Source of the DNA: G963667915 sp965197385
GTDB taxonomy: Bacteria; Acidobacteriota; Vicinamibacteria; Vicinamibacterales; UBA823
DNA: 64,000 nucleotides
Reading direction: 5' to 3'
Assembly: GCA_965197385.1 (NCBI GenBank)
Contig: CBDANA010000008.1
Span: 124,001-188,000 of the forward strand
In this document: positions 48,662 through 58,262 of the stretch, in pieces
Numbering within the stretch: position 1 is the first letter of the stretch
Layout of the letters: the number at the start of each line of letters is the position of its first letter
Translations under genes and position numbers: made by a program
Notes under the pieces: generated by a model
What the model was told of the DNA's origin: nothing
Seen by the model: the letters and a program-made list of their open reading frames with translations, nothing else
The model's database searches: none

Positions 48662-49956
48662 CAGGCTGCTAAAAAAGTCCATGGAATGGGATCGACAGAT
48701 CGATCCCGGCGTACTCCCATGCTCCCAATATTGCTGAAGGGAGCCACCTCATGCGCGGACACGATGAGCAGACCCATCACATGTTCAGTTACCGGTCGCC
48801 GGAACAGCGCGTGCCGGCCGATCCTCCGCTCCGCGCGGTCCGCGCGCTGACGGATCACGCGCTGAAGACGATGTCGCGCAGGTTCGCCGGCCTGTACGCC
48901 AAGACGGGACGTCCGTCGATCCCGCCTGAGCCATTGTTGCGGGCCCTGTTGCTGCAGGTGCTGTACACGATCCGGAGCGAACGGCTGCTGCTGGAAGAGC
49001 TCAACGACAACCTGCTGTTCCGCTGGTTCGTCGGCTTGCATATGGACGACCCGGTCTGGCATCCCACGACGTTTACCAAGAATCGTGACCGGCTGCTGGC
49101 GGGGGATGGCGCGGCCGCCTTCGTTGATGCGGTCCAGGCCCACGCCCGGGCGGCCGGTCTGCTCTCGGACGAGCATTTCACGGTGGACGGGACGCAGTTG
49201 GAAGCCTGGGCCAGCCTGAAGAGCTTCCGATGCCGGGACGCCGCGCCGCGCGCGCCCCCCGATGACCCCGGGAATCCCACGGTCGACTTCCACGGCGAGC
49301 GGCGGCGCAACGACACGCACCAGTCGACGACTGATCCGGCGGCGATGCTGCATCGGAAGGGCCAAGGGAAGGAGGCGAAGCTGGCGTCTCTGGGCCACGT
49401 GCTGTTGGATAATCGGCAGGGGCTCGTCGCCAACGTCTGTGCGACCCACGCGACGGGGACCGCCGAACGCGAGGCGGCGGCACTGTTGCTGGAGGCCAGC
49501 GCGCCGCCGGGCAGCACGGTCGGAGCAGACAAGGGCTACGATGTGGCGAGCTTCGTCGCCGATGTCCGCGTCCGGGACGTCACGCCCCACGTGGCGCAGA
49601 AGGTCCGCTGGCGGGCGATTGATGGTCGGCCCACCCGGCATGCGGGTTCTCACGTGAGTCAGCGGAAACGAAAACTCGTGGAACAGGTCTTTGGGTGGAG
49701 GCAGACCGTCGGTGGTTTGCGCAAGCTCCGGCCTCGCGGCGTCCCACTCGTCGAGTGGCAGCTCACTTTCGCCGCCACGGCCTATAACTTGGTCCGCCTG
49801 CGGAATCTGGAGGCGACGTGTCCCTGCTCGCCGGCCGCGCGTGTCGCCGGCCCCCTCATCGGGGTCAGCGCACACCCGTGCGCACGGTCGTCGGGCGGTC
49901 GTTACCCGCATGATGCTTAAGAAAACAGCCCGATACCCGGGTTCTTCAGCAGCCTG
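48662..49956 (+). mobile_element. IS5-family insertion sequence, copy 2 (1295 bp)
   Basis: Inverted orientation relative to copy 1. It starts CAGGCTGCTAAAAAAGTCC and ends GGGTTCTTCAGCAGCCTG, flanked by the direct duplication CTAG at 48658-48661 and 49957-49960. It differs from copy 1 by one terminal base, a 2-bp insertion near GTTACCCGC and a few substitutions. It separates the LOG gene from the remnant of an amidohydrolase. Confidence 0.93.
48751..49920 (+). CDS. IS5-family transposase (copy 2)
   Basis: Near-identical to copy 1 but read through to 389 residues because a TGC replaces the TGA that ends copy 1; the extra C-terminal stretch CSPAARVAGPLIGVSAHPCA is IS-end sequence. The catalytic residues (DEHFTVDGTQLEAW, GSTVGADKGYD, KRKLVEQVFGW) are intact. 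One further change is KTGRPS where copy 1 has KTERPS. Confidence 0.9.
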   Translation: MRGHDEQTHHMFSYRSPEQRVPADPPLRAVRALTDHALKTMSRRFAGLYAKTGRPSIPPEPLLRALLLQVLYTIRSERLLLEELNDNLLFRWFVGLHMDDPVWHPTTFTKNRDRLLAGDGAAAFVDAVQAHARAAGLLSDEHFTVDGTQLEAWASLKSFRCRDAAPRAPPDDPGNPTVDFHGERRRNDTHQSTTDPAAMLHRKGQGKEAKLASLGHVLLDNRQGLVANVCATHATGTAEREAAALLLEASAPPGSTVGADKGYDVASFVADVRVRDVTPHVAQKVRWRAIDGRPTRHAGSHVSQRKRKLVEQVFGWRQTVGGLRKLRPRGVPLVEWQLTFAATAYNLVRLRNLEATCPCSPAARVAGPLIGVSAHPCARSSGGRYPHDA

Positions 49957-50173
49957 CTAGAGCCTGGGGTGAGACAACCTGGCATGCAGGGGCGTGCAAC
50001 GCTGTGAGCAGCCTTTGACTCCGCGCATCCGAGCCGGTACCATCGGGCGCTTGCGCCGGTCCACGGACGCCCCGTCCAAACTGAACCGGCCGCGCTCGAC
50101 CGGACGATGAAGCCACTCGATCTCACTCGCGCTCGCCATCTCCGCCGCGTGGCGACAATTCCTGAATCCGTAC

Positions 50174-50341
50174 GGCACTAGCGTTGCCGTGGACGGTCGG
50201 GGCGTCCACGGCGGTGGTATCGAGTGGACGATCAAGGACGGCGTGCCGTATCACGTGCCAACCTTGATGGCAGAGGTCCGCGACATGGTCAATGAGGCGC
50301 GCGCCGCCGAACGCGGCCGGGTCACAGCCGGACAGCCCTAG
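50174..50341 (+). pseudogene. C-terminal remnant of an amidohydrolase-like protein
   Basis: An open frame ending at TAG 50339-50341 reads GVHGGGIEWTIKDGVPYHVP and TLMAEVRDMVNEARAAERGR. KDGxPYxxPxLMxEVxxMV is the usual end of imidazolonepropionase-like, secreted amidohydrolases of Acidobacteriota. The rest of the gene is missing; the 210 bases between it and the IS5 end show no matching frame. Confidence 0.5.
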
Positions 50342-50354
50342 CAGTGACGGATCG

Positions 50355-52115
50355 ATGGCGACAATCGAAGATTATTCAGCGGCGCACGAGGAACTGATCA
50401 CGGCGACACCCAGTCGCGTGCTGGCGGCGTTTTTCGAGCCGACGGCGCTGGCGGCCTGGTGGCTCACCAGCCGTTCTGTCACGGTGCCGCAGCCGTTGGG
50501 AGTCTACGCGGTGGAATGGGAACCGACGCGGTTCCGCGACGACATTCTCGGTCCGCTCGGCGGCGCGTTTCACGGCACCGTCATGGAACATCGCAAGGAC
50601 CGGGAATTCTTCGTGGCCGATGCCTATTGGCTACCCCCCGAAGGGCCGCCGCTGGGCCCGATGGCGCTGGAGGTGACCTGCCAGATCGAGGGGCCGGCCA
50701 CGAGGGTCCGGGTACGCCAAAGCGGCTGCGGCACCGGCGCGCGCTGGGAGCGGTACTTCAGCGTCATCGATCCGGGCTGGATGACGTCACTGCGCTCGCT
50801 CAAGACCTACATCGAAGCAGGACCGGCGCGTGCGCTGGAAAACGCGCGCGGACAAGAAAGTCATGGCCCGTATCCGCCGGCTGGAGCGACCCACCGCCGC
50901 CCGCCGGGCACGGCGGAAATCGTAGTCGGAGGGTCGATGCCCGCAGACGTCATCGTCATCGGTGGCGGCGTCATCGGATCCAGCATCGCCTACCATCTGC
51001 TCGACGACGGATTCGCGGGACGCGTGATCGTCGTCGAGCGCGACCCGACATACGCCCGCGCGTCGTCGAACCTGGCGATGGGCGGCATCCGCCAGCAGTT
51101 CTCCTCCGCGCTCAACATCCAGCTGGCCCAGTTCAGCATCGCATTCTACGCAACGTTCGACCGCCGCTTCGGATTAAGGGGCGCCGCCGTGGCAGCGTTC
51201 CGGCAACGCGGCTATCTCTTTCTGGTCGACGCCAGCAACCGCGATCGGTTCGACGCCAGGTTCGAGCGTCAGCGGTCGTTGGGCGCCCGACTCTCGCGAC
51301 TCTCGACCGCCGACATGGCGCGGCGAATCCCGGGCCTGGTCCTCGACGACATCGAATTCGGAATCCTGGGACCGGACGACGGGTATGCCAATCCCACAGC
51401 GGTCCTGCACGGGTTCAGACACGCGGCCCAATCGGCGGGAGCCGAGTTCGTGGCGGCAGAGGTCACGGCCTTGCGCCGCAACGGGCACCGAGTTCACGGT
51501 GTGGTCTTGAACGGCGACGAGGCGATCGACGGCGCGATCGTCGTCAACGCGGCCGGCCCGTACGCCGCGCGCATCGCGACGATGGCCGACCTGGACCTCC
51601 CCGTGCGGCCAGTTCGTCAGCATCTGTTCCGCGCGTATCTGCAGGCGAACGCCCCGGAACGGCACCCGATGATCGTCGACCCGTCCGGCGTGCACTGGCG
51701 CCAGGAGGATCCGGTCGCCCCGGGTGATCCCGACCGGATCATCGTGGCCTGCACGAAACTGGACGAGCCCACGGGCGAGAACTTCGCGTGCGATCACAGT
51801 CGATGGGAACAGGAGTTCCTTCCGCCCCTGCGACGGCGTCTACCCGCGCATGGCGAGTACTCACGCGTGGAAGGATGGAGTGGCCTGTACGAGATGACGC
51901 CGGATCACAATCCGGTGATCGGCCAGCATCCCGACCGCCCCGGCCTCCTCTTCGCCAACGGCTTCAGCGGCCACGGCCTGATGATGGCCCCGGCCACTGG
52001 AAAAGCGGTGTCGGAGCTGGTGCGTCTTGGCCGCTGCGAGACGTTCGACCTCACGCCGTTGCGCCTCACCCGCTTCGACGACGACCAACTCTTCTGGGAT
52101 GAAGCGATGATCTGA
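50355..52115 (+). CDS. SRPBCC (AHSA1-like) domain joined to an FAD-dependent oxidoreductase
   Basis: One frame of 586 residues. Residues 1-165 are an AHSA1/SRPBCC domain: SAAHEELITATPSRVLAAFF, EPTALAAWWLTSRSVTVPQP, GVYAVEWEP, and RWERYFSVIDPGWMTSLRSL. A 30-residue Pro/Gly-rich linker leads to a DAO-type oxidoreductase starting MPADVIVIGGGVIGSSIAYH (FAD fold GxGxxG), with ARASSNLAMGGIRQQFSSAL, VVNAAGPYAARIATMADLDL, GWSGLYEMTPDHNPVIG and LLFANGFSGHGLMMAPATGK. An ATG at 50937 with GGAGGG just before it could start the oxidoreductase alone, so the region might be two genes whose stop was lost. The substrate is probably an amino acid-like amine. Confidence 0.8.
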   Translation: MATIEDYSAAHEELITATPSRVLAAFFEPTALAAWWLTSRSVTVPQPLGVYAVEWEPTRFRDDILGPLGGAFHGTVMEHRKDREFFVADAYWLPPEGPPLGPMALEVTCQIEGPATRVRVRQSGCGTGARWERYFSVIDPGWMTSLRSLKTYIEAGPARALENARGQESHGPYPPAGATHRRPPGTAEIVVGGSMPADVIVIGGGVIGSSIAYHLLDDGFAGRVIVVERDPTYARASSNLAMGGIRQQFSSALNIQLAQFSIAFYATFDRRFGLRGAAVAAFRQRGYLFLVDASNRDRFDARFERQRSLGARLSRLSTADMARRIPGLVLDDIEFGILGPDDGYANPTAVLHGFRHAAQSAGAEFVAAEVTALRRNGHRVHGVVLNGDEAIDGAIVVNAAGPYAARIATMADLDLPVRPVRQHLFRAYLQANAPERHPMIVDPSGVHWRQEDPVAPGDPDRIIVACTKLDEPTGENFACDHSRWEQEFLPPLRRRLPAHGEYSRVEGWSGLYEMTPDHNPVIGQHPDRPGLLFANGFSGHGLMMAPATGKAVSELVRLGRCETFDLTPLRLTRFDDDQLFWDEAMI

Positions 52116-52126
52116 CCGGACCGTCG

Positions 52127-53545
52127 TCAGCCGTCGCCACCGACCCGACGCAGCGTCAGAAAATTGGCGTCGTCCCGCGTCAGCTCACCATGGACCCGGA
52201 CGAAGACGACCACCGCACCAGCCGCGAGGTGCCCGTCGGCGACGAGCCGCCGCTCGACGGTGCCGCGGTCGTCGTTGATGTCTCCCACGAGCGCGGCTAC
52301 AATCGGCCTGACCCCCCATCGCAACGTCAAGCGCCGCGCCACGGCTTCACGATTGGCCGCCGCGTAGATGATGGAATGAGGCCGCAGCGTGGAGAGCAGC
52401 TCGGCCGTATGACCCGCCCGCGTGATGGCCACAATCGCCTCGGCGCCGCTGCGTGTCGCCAGCGTCACGGCAGCTTCGCACAGCGCATTGTCATGGCGGC
52501 GCCCCTCGCTGACCGGCGGTGGCGGCCCCGGCGAGAGACGTTCCGCCTCGCGAATGATCGCGTCGAGCGTCTTCACACAGGTCGCCGGGTGGCGGCCGAT
52601 GGCTGTTTCGCCAGCCAGCATGATGGCGTCGACCCCTTCGTCGACGGCTGTCGCGGCGTCACCGACCTCGGCGCGCGTCGGCCGCAGCTCGTGACGCATC
52701 GACTCGAGCACTTGAGTCGCGACGACCACGGGGACGCCACGTGATCGAGCGGCACGGACAATTGTCTTCTGCACGCCTGGCACCCGTTCCAACGGCATTT
52801 CGAGCCCTAGATCTCCCCTGGCCACCATGACCCCGTCCGACACCTCAAGAATCGACTCGAGGTTCTCGACTGCCTGCGGGCGTTCGATCTTCGCGATCAA
52901 CGGAATGTCTGGCCGACCTGCCTCGACTGCGAGACGGCGGGCTCCTCTCAGGTCATCGGCCGACTGCACGAAGCTGATCGCCACGATGTCGACACCCAGA
53001 TCGAGGCCGAACGCCAGGTCCGCAGTATCCTTTGCCGTCAGTGCGGAATCGGGCAGCGTGACGCCTGGCGCGGTGATTCCTTTGTGCTCGCCGAGGGTGC
53101 CACCGGCAATCACGTGGGCCATGAGCTCGACACCGTCCGATTCGTCGACTTCGAGCTCGATTCGCCCGTCATCGAGCAGCAATCGGTCGCCGGCGCGGAC
53201 CGACGCCGCCAAGCCGCCGTACTGCACCGACAGCCGGTCATGAGTTCCGGCAAAATCTCCGGTGGCGATCCGAATCGCCTGACCCTCTCGGAGCGTCAGT
53301 GCCACCCCGTCGACGAGCGTGCCCGTCCGAATCTTCGGCCCGCTCAGGTCTTGCATGATCGCGACCACGCGGCCAGCCCGCGTCGCCGCGGCCCGCACGA
53401 CGGCGCACATCTGGGCATGGTCGTCCTGAGATCCGTGTGAAAAGTTCAGGCGAATGATGTCGGTACCTGCGTCGATCAACCCCTGGACAACATCAGCCTG
53501 GCGGCTCGCCGGCCCGAGCGTGGCGATAATCTTGGTGTGGCGCAC
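52127..53545 (-). CDS. pyk: pyruvate kinase
   Basis: A 472-residue enzyme of normal length. It starts RHTKIIATLGPASRQADVVQ, with LIDAGTDIIRLNFSHGSQDD, VVAIMQDLSGPKIRTGTLVD, the B domain from about 70 to 165, AISFVQSADDLRGARRLAVE, PLIAKIERPQAVENLESILE (catalytic Lys), SDGVMVARGDLGLEMPLERV, VVVATQVLESMRHELRPTRA and GVDAIMLAGETAIGRHPATC. It makes pyruvate and ATP from PEP and ADP. The C-terminal domain has TLRPHSIIYAAANREAVARR. It points away from the group II intron and ends 12 bases before the oxidoreductase stop. Confidence 0.96.
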   Translation of the reverse strand: MRHTKIIATLGPASRQADVVQGLIDAGTDIIRLNFSHGSQDDHAQMCAVVRAAATRAGRVVAIMQDLSGPKIRTGTLVDGVALTLREGQAIRIATGDFAGTHDRLSVQYGGLAASVRAGDRLLLDDGRIELEVDESDGVELMAHVIAGGTLGEHKGITAPGVTLPDSALTAKDTADLAFGLDLGVDIVAISFVQSADDLRGARRLAVEAGRPDIPLIAKIERPQAVENLESILEVSDGVMVARGDLGLEMPLERVPGVQKTIVRAARSRGVPVVVATQVLESMRHELRPTRAEVGDAATAVDEGVDAIMLAGETAIGRHPATCVKTLDAIIREAERLSPGPPPPVSEGRRHDNALCEAAVTLATRSGAEAIVAITRAGHTAELLSTLRPHSIIYAAANREAVARRLTLRWGVRPIVAALVGDINDDRGTVERRLVADGHLAAGAVVVFVRVHGELTRDDANFLTLRRVGGDG

Positions 53546-53735
53546 GGTATCGTCAGGTTACCGTACACCGCGGCTCGCGATGCCTGACGAGCTTGCGCGA
53601 ACGTCAACCAGGCATCGGTAGAGTCGAGGACGGGCGCGGGCGCGGTAGGCCTGGGGAGTCGCAGTAGCCGGCGGCTTTCGCAGAACGCCGGTGCCTCAAT
53701 CCAGGCCATGGCGCCGTTTCCCGTCCCCGCTCATC

Positions 53736-53768
<33 letters not shown>

Positions 53769-53784
53769 TCCGACTGGTTTCACA

Positions 53785-55095
53785 TCAAGACACACGCACC
53801 ACGCCACGAGGCAGCGCACGCAGCCGCAGGACTCCGAGTGACCCGAAGACCTGCTCAGCGGCGAAGCGCCGGGTGCCGCGCGTCGGCACCTTGTGGCGTC
53901 GGCTGAGGAAGTGCCGCACGGCTTGGTAGACGTAGTGGTCAACCGCGCGATAGACCGGCGCCCGCGTGCCGTAGCTGAAATACATCCCCCAGCCACGGAG
54001 CAGGCGGTTGAGCCCATCGCCCACCTCGGCCCACGGGCCCTGATTCCCAGGGCGCAGCCGCGCACGCACGGCGGCTTTGACCCGCTGGACGCTCTTGGTC
54101 GACGGCGCTGCGACCAGATACCAGCGGCCATTCGACCGGTACCGTCGCCACCCAAAGGTATAGCCCAGAAAGTCGAATGCCTCGCGATGCGCGTGTCGGA
54201 CACACGTTTTGGTGTCGTTCAGGGTCAGCTTCAGGTGGCCCATCGCCCACCGGGTCCACGCCAGCGCTTCCGTGGCGTGCCCACGGCTGAGGATGACAAA
54301 GTCATCCGCGTAGTTGATGAGCCGCGCCTGAAACTGGTCGCCCTTCCCGCGAGTTCGCCAGACCCGAAGAAAGCGATGCCTGTAAATATTGGCGAGGAGC
54401 GGACTGGTGACCCCGCCTTGCGGCGTGCCTCGTGTGGTCCGTTTCCCGCCACTCATGCGTCGCCGACCTCGCGCATCCCGCTCCTCGACCGGCACCTTCA
54501 GCCAGTTTTTGAGGAGCCGCAACATCGCCCCGTCGGCCACACGGCGCGCGACGTTCTGCAGCAGCTCCTGATGCGGGATCGTGTCGAAATACTTCGACAG
54601 GTCCGCGTCCACCACCTCGGTGTAGCCCGCGCACAGCGCGCGATGCACCTCCTGGACCGCTGCCTGGGCGCTTCGGTTCGGCCGATAGCCATACGCACTG
54701 GCTTCGAACCCCGCCTCAAAGACCGGTTCCAGCACCAGCTTGGTGGTGGTTTGCACCACCAGGTCCCGAATCGTCGGAACCCCCAGTGGTCGCTCCCCCC
54801 CCGCCCGGCTTGGGAAGTAGAACCCGGCGCACCGGGTTCGGTCGATACGTCTTCGCCTGCAGCGTCCTCCTCAGGTCCGCCAGCCACGCTTCCACGCCTG
54901 CTGCCTCGATGTCAGCGAAGGCAACCCCATCGACCCCCGGTGCCCCCGCCGCCGCGCGGGAGAGGCGATAGGCGTGCGCCAGGATGTCTTCGCGATGCAC
55001 CTTGTCATACAGGGCATAGAAGCGAAACCGCGGGGCTTGCTTCGCCTTGATGTAGAGTTTCCGCTGGAGCCGCCGAACACGATCAAGAGTCCGTC
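53785..55095 (-). pseudogene. group II intron reverse transcriptase/maturase, frameshifted
   Basis: The N-terminal part reads DRVRRLQRKLYIKAKQAPRF, RFYALYDKVHREDILAHAYR, APGVDGVAFADIEAAGVEAW and YRPNPVRRVLLPKPGG. Then a run of seven G (near 54790 on the minus strand) shifts the frame, and the next frame continues GERPLGVPTIRDLVVQTTTK, YGYRPNRSAQAAVQEVHRAL, TEVVDADLSKYFDTIPHQEL, RGTPQGGVTSPLLANIYRHR, the active site INYADDFVILSRG, and FDFLGYTFGWRRY with the GIIM maturase end. A second shift is near the start, where LTDS is separated from LDRVRR. Homopolymer slippage or sequencing errors could explain both; otherwise the maturase is inactive. Confidence 0.85.
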
Positions 55096-55584
55096 AGGCT
55101 CACGCCAATCCCCCAGTCCTTGGCTCGGTAGGAAGCACCCAGAAGTGAGGCCCCTTCCCTCCCCCGGCATTACCCGGGTTCCGCAGTACTATGGGCCTCT
55201 CCGACGCCCACGCCGGCCGGCCCCCGAGGGGCCGTTGCGCATCGCGACCGCGCACCGCACATGGGCCTCCCACGTTGCCCGGAGCACCGTGCGCACGTGC
55301 CGTTCCCACTACCCCGGTGGACTCCACACCTTGCGTCGGTTGCTGCGGGCGTGGATGACAGCCTTCCCCGGTATACCGGCGGGTCGGCGTCCACATTGGT
55401 ACTTTCGAGGCCTGCTCAGGATTCACTCGCGTTACGGCCCGTGAACTTGCTAACCTCCCCGAAGGAGGCATTGTCCCTGCCGCTTCGGCGGTCGCCCGCC
55501 GGGCAGGCAGCTACTGCGTCGAATCGACAATTACGCAGGTGGATCTTTCATCCACTGGTCCTCCGCGCCTTTCGTGGCGCACGG

Positions 55585-55590
55585 TATACT
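55585..55590 (+). promoter_or_regulatory. candidate -10 box of the small ORF-amidase operon
   Basis: TATACT stands 30 bases before the ATG at 55620. The intron boundary (55582) is only two bases upstream, so whatever -35 element once existed was replaced by intron sequence. No good -35 hexamer remains. Confidence 0.35.
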
Positions 55591-55619
55591 CCCCCCCGAC
55601 TGGCTCTCCAGAGAACGCG

Positions 55620-55808
55620 ATGCGACAAGACGAGTGGGCGGCGGCAATCAAAGCGGATGCGGTGCGCCGGGGTCTGCCAGAACTCGCTCCCTTGCTCGAC
55701 GGCTTGATCAAAGCCGCCCAGGTACTCAGGGATGCCGACTGGAACGCGTCCGCCGATCGGACTGCCCAGGCGGAACCCGACTCACTGCGGGGCGGGCGTG
55801 ACCGCTGA
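55620..55808 (+). CDS. small protein upstream of the amidase, unknown family
   Basis: A 62-residue protein, MRQDEWAAAIKADAVRRGLP then ELAPLLDGLIKAAQVLRDAD and WNASADRTAQAEP. It is mostly helical, with regular Leu spacing, and its last codons overlap the GTG start of the amidase by 11 bases. Size, helical nature and coupling to an amidase-signature enzyme recall GatC- and AtzG-type accessory subunits, but the sequence is not one I recognise and no binding residues can be claimed. Confidence 0.55.
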   Translation: MRQDEWAAAIKADAVRRGLPELAPLLDGLIKAAQVLRDADWNASADRTAQAEPDSLRGGRDR

Positions 55809-57147
55809 CGTCAGCGAGCTGACGATCGACGAATTAGCGCCGATGATCGAAGGCCAATCGCTCTCGGCGCGCGAGCTGACCGACGCCTGCCTCCAACGAA
55901 TCGACGAACGTGACGGAGAGATCAACGCGTTCATCACCGTCGACGCGGCAGGCGCCCGCGCCGCCGCCGCCCATGCGGATGACGATACGGCGGCTGGGCG
56001 GTATCGCGGGCCGCTCCATGGGATCCCGATCTCCGTAAAGGATCTGATCGACGTTGTCGGCATGCCGACCACGGCGGCCTCGAAGGTCCGTCCGCGCGAC
56101 GCCGCCACCCGCGACGCCAGGGTCGTCAGGGCCCTGAAGACCGCCGGCGCGGTCATCCTCGGAAAGTGCAACCTCCACGAATTCGCGTTTGGTACAACGG
56201 GCGAGGATTCCGCGTTCGGACCGACCCGGAACCCGCACGACACGGATCGCTCTCCGGGCGGCTCGAGCGGTGGCTCGGCCGCAGCCGTCGCAACCGGGAT
56301 GGGCGTCGGCTCGATCGGGACCGACACCGGCGGATCGATCCGAATCCCGTCGGCCGCGTGCGGAACCGTCGGGCTGAAACCGGGCTACGGAGAACTGTCG
56401 GTCGACGGCATCGTGCCACTGAGCGGCTCGCTCGATCATGTCGGCCCGCTGTGCCGGAGTGTGCGCGACGTCTGGGTGGTATACCGATCCATGGCCGGCG
56501 AGGCCTGTCCGGCGCGGTTGGACCCGGTCTCGACCGCTCGGCTGCGCCTCGCCATACCGCGCGGGTACTTCCTCGATCACGTCGACCCGAGCGTGCGAGC
56601 CACGTTCGATGCCGCGCTCGAGCGACTGCGGGCATCCGGCACGAGCGTCAACGACGTCAGCATCGCACATGCGGACCAGATTACGGCGATCTACCTCCAC
56701 ATCGTGCTCTCCGAAGGCATGGCCTACCACGCGCGCACGCTGCACTCGCGGCCCGCCGACTACACGCCCGGCGTCCGCCTGCGGCTGGAGATGGGCCGGT
56801 ACGTACTGGCCGAGGACTACCTCCGGGCGCAGCGTGGTCGGGAGATCTTGCGGCACGAAGTCGATGCGGCGTTGGATGGCTGCGACGCCCTCGTGCTGCC
56901 GACGCTGGCCATTCCGGCGCCACGGCTCGGCAGCGACGAAATCGAAGTCGATGGTCTGATCGATTCCGTCCGCGGCGTGACGCTGCGTCTGACGCAGGCG
57001 TTCAACCTGACGGGGCACCCGGCCGTGTCGCTGCCGTGCGGCACGACGCCTGACGGGCTGCCGTGCGGCCTGCAACTGATTGGGCACGCCGGGCGGACGG
57101 GGGAGCTGCTTCGCGTCGCACTCGCCGTCGAGGCGCACATTCGGTAG
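55798..57147 (+). CDS. amidase signature family protein (GatA/AtzF-like)
   Basis: A 449-residue amidase starting at GTG 55798, which removes a meaningless leader shared with the preceding ORF. The catalytic Lys is in LHGIPISVKDLIDVVGMPTT, the nucleophile region is SPGGSSGGSAAAVATGMGVG followed by GTDTGGSIRIPSAACGTVGL, and KPGYGELSVDGIVPLSGSLD is typical. The end includes FNLTGHPAVSLPCG. It differs from GatA of this genome (489 residues at 1066) and lacks gatB/C neighbours, so it is more likely a catabolic amidohydrolase such as an aliphatic amidase or carboxyltransferase-like enzyme. Substrate unknown. The hydrolase gene follows after 36 bases. Confidence 0.88.
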   Translation: MTADVSELTIDELAPMIEGQSLSARELTDACLQRIDERDGEINAFITVDAAGARAAAAHADDDTAAGRYRGPLHGIPISVKDLIDVVGMPTTAASKVRPRDAATRDARVVRALKTAGAVILGKCNLHEFAFGTTGEDSAFGPTRNPHDTDRSPGGSSGGSAAAVATGMGVGSIGTDTGGSIRIPSAACGTVGLKPGYGELSVDGIVPLSGSLDHVGPLCRSVRDVWVVYRSMAGEACPARLDPVSTARLRLAIPRGYFLDHVDPSVRATFDAALERLRASGTSVNDVSIAHADQITAIYLHIVLSEGMAYHARTLHSRPADYTPGVRLRLEMGRYVLAEDYLRAQRGREILRHEVDAALDGCDALVLPTLAIPAPRLGSDEIEVDGLIDSVRGVTLRLTQAFNLTGHPAVSLPCGTTPDGLPCGLQLIGHAGRTGELLRVALAVEAHIR

Positions 57148-57183
57148 CCGACGAAACATTCGGCGTCGACTCTTCCCCAGACC

Positions 57184-58209
57184 GTGATCGGAACACTTTT
57201 CCACGCGTGGGAACGCCGGCTGGCGGCCGTGACGACCGACCGCGTGGTGCGGCCGTTCGAATGGGGAGCGGACTGGATTCCGCCGACGGACCGCCCTGCC
57301 GGTGAACCGGCCGACGTCGCGCTGCAGCGCTGGGTCGATCGCGCCATGGGCGACACGGATCGATATTTCGCCGTGACGCCGGCGGACGACTACCAGCTTG
57401 ACGGCGATCGGCTCACCTTTGCCAGCGCGCTGACCACCCCTCATACCGCCAACAACACGGTGCACGCCAGACTGATACGACGTGAGCGCGCCGGCACCGC
57501 GCTTGGCGATCGTCCTGTCGTGATCGTCCTGCCGCAGTGGAACGCCGACCCGGACGGCCACATGGGCCTCTGCCGCCTGCTGACGCGGGCGGGTATGGAC
57601 GCGCTGCGGCTCAGCCTGCCGTATCACGATCGACGGATGCCAGCGGAACTGCACCGCGCCGACTACATCGTCAGCGCCAACGTCGGTCGCACGCTGGAAG
57701 TGTGCCGTCAGGCGGTGCTCGACGTCCGGCGCGCGGTCCGGTGGCTCGAGCAGGTGGGGTACCGCCGGATTGCCATCCTCGGCACCAGCCTCGGGTCGTG
57801 CCTGGCGATACTCACGGCGGCACACGAGCCGGCGATTCAGACCCTGGCACTGAACCACATCTCGCCATTCTTTGCCGACGTCGTCTGGGAGGGCCTGTCC
57901 ACGTCGCACATCCGAGCGGGACTGGACGGACAGATCACACTCGACCAACTGCGGCGCCTGTGGATGCCGATCAGCCCGTTTCCGTGTCTCGAGCGGGTCC
58001 GGGGGCGCGCGATCCTCCTGGTCTATGCGCGCTGGGATCTCACCTTTCCCGTCGCCCTGTCCCGGCGGCTCGTCGCGGAGTTCCGACGGCTGGACGTGGA
58101 CCACCGGGAAACCGTGCTCCCATGCGGACATTACTCCACCGCCATCGCGCCGTTCAGCTGGCTCGATGGATTCGTGCTGACGAAGTTCTTGCGTCGTAGC
58201 CTCTGTTGA
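57184..58209 (+). CDS. alpha/beta-hydrolase family protein
   Basis: A 341-residue protein starting at GTG 57184. It has PVVIVLPQWNADPDGHMGLC near residue 105, the GxSxG nucleophile elbow in IAILGTSLGSCLAILTAAHE, RAILLVYARWDLTFP with the likely acid, and the His in ETVLPCGHYSTAIAPFSW. There is no signal peptide. It resembles the cytoplasmic abhydrolase_18-type proteins of unknown substrate found in Acidobacteriota. Position after the amidase and a 36-base gap suggest one transcript and a related job. Confidence 0.75.
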   Translation: MIGTLFHAWERRLAAVTTDRVVRPFEWGADWIPPTDRPAGEPADVALQRWVDRAMGDTDRYFAVTPADDYQLDGDRLTFASALTTPHTANNTVHARLIRRERAGTALGDRPVVIVLPQWNADPDGHMGLCRLLTRAGMDALRLSLPYHDRRMPAELHRADYIVSANVGRTLEVCRQAVLDVRRAVRWLEQVGYRRIAILGTSLGSCLAILTAAHEPAIQTLALNHISPFFADVVWEGLSTSHIRAGLDGQITLDQLRRLWMPISPFPCLERVRGRAILLVYARWDLTFPVALSRRLVAEFRRLDVDHRETVLPCGHYSTAIAPFSWLDGFVLTKFLRRSLC

Positions 58210-58262
58210 TGTCCATCGCGCGAGTGTCCCTCTGGCCGGGCGCGGGTCACATGACAGCTGAC

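Noticed and set aside
55834..58131. A 765-codon open frame on the minus strand
   Set aside because: It lies entirely antisense to the amidase and hydrolase genes, is rich in Arg, Gly and Pro and has no domain pattern; long antisense frames are expected in GC-rich DNA.
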